NCBI GenBank assembly: GCA_963825585.1
Contig: CAWGTX010000002.1
Location: 248,001 to 312,000 of the forward strand
Length of the DNA stretch: 64,000 bases
Reading direction: 5' to 3'
Source: JAOUGY01 sp963825585
Lineage (GTDB): Bacteria > Actinomycetota > Acidimicrobiia > Spongiisociales > ZC4RG35
The position numbers were made by a program, and so were the translations under genes. A model generated the notes under the pieces. The model saw only the letters and a list, made by a program, of their open reading frames with translations, was not told the DNA's origin and ran no database searches. Shown here piece after piece: positions 61,147 through 64,000 of the stretch. Numbering within the stretch: position 1 is the stretch's first letter; each line of letters starts with the position of its first letter.

Positions 61147-61785
61147 ATGGAAGTTGCCCTCTTTCCCAAAGACTGCTCCGAGGCTCTCGCTTCGGCCCTG
61201 GCCATCGCCGGGATCGCCGTCACCCCGATCGACTCGATCGACTCGGTAGCGATGGAGACCTCTGGTGAATGGTCGGTGCTGGTGGTGGAGTTGGGCGACG
61301 AACCGATGCGACGACTACGCCTGGTGGACGGTCTCGCCGAGGGCACCGGCCTGCCGATTCTGGCGGTGGTCGAGGCCGCCCAGTTCCCGCTGGTCGAGCA
61401 GGCCCGGGGCGTTGCGGATCTCATCTCGACACCTCCCGACCCGGCCGAGCTGGGGCTTCGGATCCGACGGCTTCGGAAGATGTCCGGCAACGAGGAGCTT
61501 CTCTGCTATCACGACCTGGAGCTGAATCCGCTCACTTATCAGGCTTCGCTGGCCGGCAGCGCCCTCGACCTCACCTACATGGAGTACGAGTTGCTCCGGT
61601 ACTTCATCGAACATCAGGGCCGGGTGTGGACCCGTGAGCAGCTCCTGTCGAAGGTGTGGGGATACGACTACTTCGGTGGAGCCAGAACGGTCGATGTTCA
61701 CGTCCGCCGGCTCCGCGCCAAGCTGGGTGAGGAACGGGCGGCGTGGATCACCACCGTGCGATCGGTCGGCTACCGGTTCGGCTGA
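61147..61785 (+). CDS. glnR: GlnR-like orphan OmpR-type regulator
   Basis: This is a 212-residue regulator. The C-terminal winged helix is very close in style to GlnR: LTYMEYELLRYFIEHQGRVW, VWGYDYFGGARTVDVHVRRL and VRSVGYRF. The N-terminal receiver-like half lacks the acidic pocket and normal phospho-Asp context, as in GlnR, which is not activated by a kinase. GlnR controls nitrogen assimilation genes including glnA, its direct neighbour here. No kinase is adjacent. The assignment rests on motif likeness plus context. Confidence 0.82.
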   Translation: MEVALFPKDCSEALASALAIAGIAVTPIDSIDSVAMETSGEWSVLVVELGDEPMRRLRLVDGLAEGTGLPILAVVEAAQFPLVEQARGVADLISTPPDPAELGLRIRRLRKMSGNEELLCYHDLELNPLTYQASLAGSALDLTYMEYELLRYFIEHQGRVWTREQLLSKVWGYDYFGGARTVDVHVRRLRAKLGEERAAWITTVRSVGYRFG

Positions 61786-61792
61786 CCGCCGT

Positions 61793-61919
61793 CTGTGTGC
61801 ACATCCGGACGCATTCCGCCCGCTCATGCACACACCCACCCGTCGGCCGGCGGGAGGCCTGAAGGATCGGCGCCGGCTGTGTGCACATGCGGACCCATTC
61901 CGCCCGCTCATGCACACAA
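61793..61919. repeat. duplicated 43-bp palindromic element, 84-bp period
   Basis: Unit 1 (61793-61835) and unit 2 (61877-61919) are nearly identical (CTGTGTGCACAT-CGGAC-CATTCCGCCCGCTCATGCACACA). In each, TGTGTGCA and TGCACACA can pair across about 25 bases. A GC-rich inverted patch follows each unit. They lie just behind glnR and convergent to the next gene. They could be a terminator or a repeat family. Confidence 0.75.
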
Positions 61920-61998
61920 CCCCCCGTGCCTGGCTGGCCGGGGGGTTGGGCGCTCGATGCGGTGGGCATCCCCATCGGGGATGCTCAGCTTGATCGGT

Positions 61999-62523
61999 TC
62001 AGGCGTCGAAGCTGGTGTCTTCGGCCTCGGGGGTGGTCGTCGAGTCCCCGAAGGGTCCGAACCCGCCGCGACCGTGGTGGCGACCCCGTCCGATGAGCCC
62101 CTCGGAACGGGCCTCATCCAGCTCTTCCTGGGTGAGTTGACCGTCTTCCCAGTACTCGGCCAGCGGGCCGTCGGGATCGGTGAGGCGCGAGCCGCCGTTG
62201 GGGAGGGCGCTCAGCTCGTCCTCGGTGAGCACACCGTCGGACCACGCCTCCTCCATCGCGGCCCGCACGGCGTCGCGCTGGGCGTGCATGGCGGCATGAT
62301 GCTCCTGGAATGCGGCGACGATGGCGTCGGCCTGTTCCTGGGTGATGGTGCCATCGGTCACGAGACCGTCGAGCACGTCGGCGTAGCCTCCGAACAGTCG
62401 GCCCTCGGTGGCGTCGGCCGTGGTCGTGGTGCTGGTGGTCGACTCGTCGGTCTGGGCGAACGCCACGGTCGCTCCGGCGAGCACCATCAGCCCAACTGCT
62501 GCGGCGAGGATCGTCTTCTTCAT
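61999..62523 (-). CDS. exported acidic protein with helical repeats
   Basis: This is a 174-residue protein with a signal peptide (MKKTILAAAVGLMVLAGATVAFAQ) and a Thr/Ser linker. The body holds repeated helix-turn units built on an L-x-D-G-T-I-T-x-E-Q-A-D pattern: GLVTDGTITQEQADAI, SDGVLTEDELSALP and EDGQLTQEELDEA. The spacing DGxLTxxEL resembles EF-hand-like or DUF2680-like repeats; calcium binding is possible but unproven. The C-terminus is His/Gly/Phe-rich. AAGGAG seven bases upstream fixes the start. Confidence 0.78.
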   Translation of the reverse strand: MKKTILAAAVGLMVLAGATVAFAQTDESTTSTTTTADATEGRLFGGYADVLDGLVTDGTITQEQADAIVAAFQEHHAAMHAQRDAVRAAMEEAWSDGVLTEDELSALPNGGSRLTDPDGPLAEYWEDGQLTQEELDEARSEGLIGRGRHHGRGGFGPFGDSTTTPEAEDTSFDA

Positions 62524-62618
62524 TGCTGCACTCCTTCGTGTGGTGAACGTGCACCCTCACTGTCGGCGGTGCACCTGACCAACACCTGAGTGCTTTCTGA
62601 AGAAGAGATGAGAACCGC

Positions 62619-63200
62619 TCAACGGTGCGCGATCAGAAGGGCGTCGATGGCAACCCCCTCCTCGACCGGACGCTCGACCCGCCGCGCTTCGGCGACCTCG
62701 AGGCCACCGGCCCAGCGACGGAGGTCATCCTCGGTGTAGAGAACGTCGGGGGACTGCGGACCCCCCACCCCCTCGGTGGGGTTGTCGAGGTGGTGTCCCA
62801 CCACGAACAGTGTCCCGCCCGGCGCCACCGCGGCTGCGGCATTGCCCACCGCCATCGCCATGTCCGCCGCCGGGACCTGCATGTACACCATCGTGACCAG
62901 ATCGAAGGAGGCCGCCGGCGGAGCCCAGGTCAGCAGGTCATGGCGTTCGAATCGGGCATCCAGTCCTCTGTCGACCGCCGCCTTTCGACCCCGGGCCAAG
63001 GCGACCTCGGAGAAGTCGACCCCGGTCACATCCCACCCCTCACGGGCCAGCCACAGCGTGTTGCGTCCCTCACCGCACGCCAGGTCGAGGGCAGTGCCCT
63101 TCGCCAGACCGGCAACGGCTTCGACCAGGAAGCGGTTCGGTTCGTCGCTCCAGGGCGATGGATGGTGGGTGTAGCGCTGATCCCAGAAGGTGGAGTCCAT
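62619..63200 (-). CDS. class-I SAM methyltransferase (TehB-like)
   Basis: This is a 193-residue methyltransferase. MDSTFWDQRYTHHPSPWSDEPNRF is a usual N-terminus of the TehB/thiopurine-type group. ALDLACGEGRNTLWLAREGW is the SAM loop, VTGVDFSEVALARG the acidic second strand and FDLVTMVYMQVP motif IV. TAACGT lies six bases before the ATG. The substrate may be a small thiol, selenium or tellurium compound, or a small organic acceptor; this is not resolved. Confidence 0.88.
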   Translation of the reverse strand: MDSTFWDQRYTHHPSPWSDEPNRFLVEAVAGLAKGTALDLACGEGRNTLWLAREGWDVTGVDFSEVALARGRKAAVDRGLDARFERHDLLTWAPPAASFDLVTMVYMQVPAADMAMAVGNAAAAVAPGGTLFVVGHHLDNPTEGVGGPQSPDVLYTEDDLRRWAGGLEVAEARRVERPVEEGVAIDALLIAHR

Positions 63201-63297
63201 CCGGGGACGTTACCGCTACGGGCATGTGCCACCGAGGCGAAGGTGAGCAGCAGGACCAGACGGAGCGCGGTCTGCAACGATCACCGGAGCCCACGGC

Positions 63298-63654
63298 TCA
63301 GTCGGAGTAGAGCTCGGGGTCGTGCTCGTTGACCTGAACGGTTGCCCCGCTGGGATCACGCAGAACGATCGACCGTCCGAACGTCTCATCGGCGATCCCA
63401 CGAGCGGGCTCGACGCCGAGAGCCTCGAGCCGCCGAACCAGCTGCTCGAGCGGCTCCTGCGTCACGAGCGACAGTTCGACACGCCCTGGGCTCTCCTCCT
63501 TCTCGGACCAGTGCAGTGCCAGACTGGCGTCACCGACCCGGAAGCTCGACCAATGACTGCCGTGCGTGAGGGGCTCCCCGCCGAGCACCTTCGAGTACCA
63601 GTCGACCGCTCGATCCATGTCGGCGACATAGACAATGGTCTGGATTCGCATCAT
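63298..63654 (-). CDS. VOC/glyoxalase-fold protein
   Basis: This is a 118-residue single-domain VOC protein (MRIQTIVYVADMDRAVDWYSKVLGG; HWSSFRVGDASLALH; then IVLRDPSGATVQVNEHDPE). Metal-ligand candidates are His and Glu at the usual strand positions. It could be a lyase, dioxygenase or resistance-type binding protein. The start overlaps the stop of the small ribbon-helix-helix gene, so they form an operon. Confidence 0.87.
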   Translation of the reverse strand: MMRIQTIVYVADMDRAVDWYSKVLGGEPLTHGSHWSSFRVGDASLALHWSEKEESPGRVELSLVTQEPLEQLVRRLEALGVEPARGIADETFGRSIVLRDPSGATVQVNEHDPELYSD

Positions 63655-63794
63655 CGGTCCCCCCGTTCCACACGCGCTCTCAGGGTCTCCTCGACGAAGA
63701 GCGACAGGCTCTGCTCGGCCTCCAGGGCTGCCAGCTTCACCGCCTTGATCAGATCAACCGGGAGGTAGACGTTGAACTGCTTGCGATCTTGCAT
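63651..63794 (-). CDS. ribbon-helix-helix (CopG/Arc-type) regulator
   Basis: This is a 47-residue protein. KQFNVYLPVDLIKAVKLAAL is the DNA-binding strand plus first helix of a CopG/Arc fold, and SLSLFVEETLRARVER the second helix. Its stop overlaps the VOC start (ATGATG). A palindrome covers its own start and -10 box (TAGCAT), so it probably represses itself and the VOC gene. An antitoxin role is less likely, since the partner is a VOC protein. Confidence 0.75.
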   Translation of the reverse strand: MQDRKQFNVYLPVDLIKAVKLAALEAEQSLSLFVEETLRARVERGDR

Positions 63795-63811
63795 TGCTAG
63801 GATGCTAGCAA
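63794..63811. promoter_or_regulatory. operator TTGCTAG-GATG-CTAGCAA
   Basis: A perfect 7-bp inverted repeat with a 4-bp spacer begins at the start codon of the ribbon-helix-helix gene. A further CTAGC half-site (63813-63817) follows. It overlaps the likely minus-strand -10 box TAGCAT, a direct steric repression layout. Confidence 0.7.
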
Positions 63812-63850
63812 CCTAGCGCGACTCGGAACGGAGACCGGCGGCAGAGGCTC

Positions 63851-63998
63851 TCATCCCAGGGTCCGACGCAACCCCTCCGCCAGCGCGGCGATCTCCTCGT
63901 CACTCAGGACGGCCTCCGGGTGCGCCGGAAGGTAGTCAGCGCGGCGGCATCTCGCCCTCGAGCAGGGTCTCGACGGCTTCGTCCGTTTCCTGATGGGG
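63851..63998 (-). pseudogene. C-terminal end of a haem-binding-domain protein, frameshifted
   Basis: Only the 3' end is in the window. One frame reads QETDEAVETLLEGEMPPR then stops at TGA; the next frame continues ADYLPAHPEAVLSDEEIAAL and ends in RRTLG at 63851. Joined, they give the EMPP...YLPxHPEAxLSdeE pattern of haem-binding-domain (Haem_bd) proteins. A single-base loss or gain near 63936-63945 would restore the frame. The rest lies beyond the right edge. Confidence 0.6.
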
Positions 63999-64000
63999 GC

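Noticed and set aside
61793..61919. Possible CRISPR mini-array or tRNA
   Set aside because: Only two 43-bp units with one interval, no leader or cas genes, and no cloverleaf or T-loop consensus.
63298..63794. Toxin-antitoxin module
   Set aside because: The ribbon-helix-helix protein fits an antitoxin, but the partner is a VOC-fold protein with no known toxin motif.

Overview
The window is a high-G+C chromosomal segment that looks like an actinobacterium outside the well-studied genera. I would guess the class Acidimicrobiia or a neighbour, but this is inferred from protein style and was not tested by any search. Pointers are a GlnR-type orphan response regulator next to a type I-alpha glutamine synthetase, an Eis-like acetyltransferase, LytR-CpsA-Psr and PurS/PurQ/small-PurL proteins, a glutaryl-CoA dehydrogenase, and many genes whose start codon lies only 6-8 nt after a TAnnnT -10 box (leaderless mRNAs). 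No rRNA, tRNA, CRISPR array or prophage was recognised. Genes are dense, on both strands, and often joined by ATGA/GTGA overlaps.

Layout. 1-6.3 kb: YcaQ-type DNA glycosylase, two small exported proteins, purB, an LCP cell-wall ligase, a PaaI thioesterase and a GNAT protein. 5.6-11.7 kb: an operon GNAT-hypF-hypC-hypD-hypE (NiFe-hydrogenase cyanide-ligand maturation), then a class-I glutamine amidotransferase. 11.75-13.2 kb: a decayed stretch with a VKOR-like fragment, two small membrane-protein genes and an IS3 orfA remnant. 13.2-22.8 kb: a galactoside locus with GH42 beta-galactosidase, a DeoR regulator with a visible operator-promoter, a sugar ABC binding protein with two unusual permeases, galT and a PhyH dioxygenase. 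23-27 kb: purC-purS-purQ-purL ending in a strong terminator. 27-31 kb: vanadium haloperoxidase-like protein, phosphofructokinase and a Crp/Fnr regulator. 31-35 kb: two MFS transporters, the second behind its own ArsR-like regulator. 35-42 kb: acyl-CoA and branched-chain amino-acid catabolism (gcdH, valine/leucine dehydrogenase, fused E1 alpha-beta) and an amidase. 42-50 kb: two sensor kinases, a receiver-only regulator, argS, a GNAT protein and a THUMP-like methyltransferase. 51-56 kb: an SLH-repeat metallopeptidase and hyuA/hyuB. 56-64 kb: a NifU-N protein, exported proteins, the Eis-like protein, glnA-glnR, methyltransferase, VOC protein, a ribbon-helix-helix regulator, and a cut-off haem-binding-domain gene.

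How the genes work together. PurB and PurC/S/Q/L cover several steps of IMP/AMP synthesis. The GH42, ABC and GalT proteins form a beta-galactoside uptake and hydrolysis route, with the ATPase, galK and galE elsewhere. Branched-chain amino-acid dehydrogenase feeds 2-oxoacids to the fused E1. GlnR probably controls glnA. HypF/C/D/E imply a NiFe hydrogenase elsewhere in the genome.

The most unusual non-coding signal is a set of short elements lying just behind + strand genes. Each is bounded by inverted arrays of a 7-bp repeat (3821-4001, 33006-33225, 59462-59664), with other tandem repeats nearby. Three genes also show apparent single-base frameshifts (5' end of the 31.6 kb MFS gene, the 36.36 kb gene, the haem-binding gene at the window end). 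These may be real or sequence errors. All functional calls come from reading motifs by eye, without database searches.
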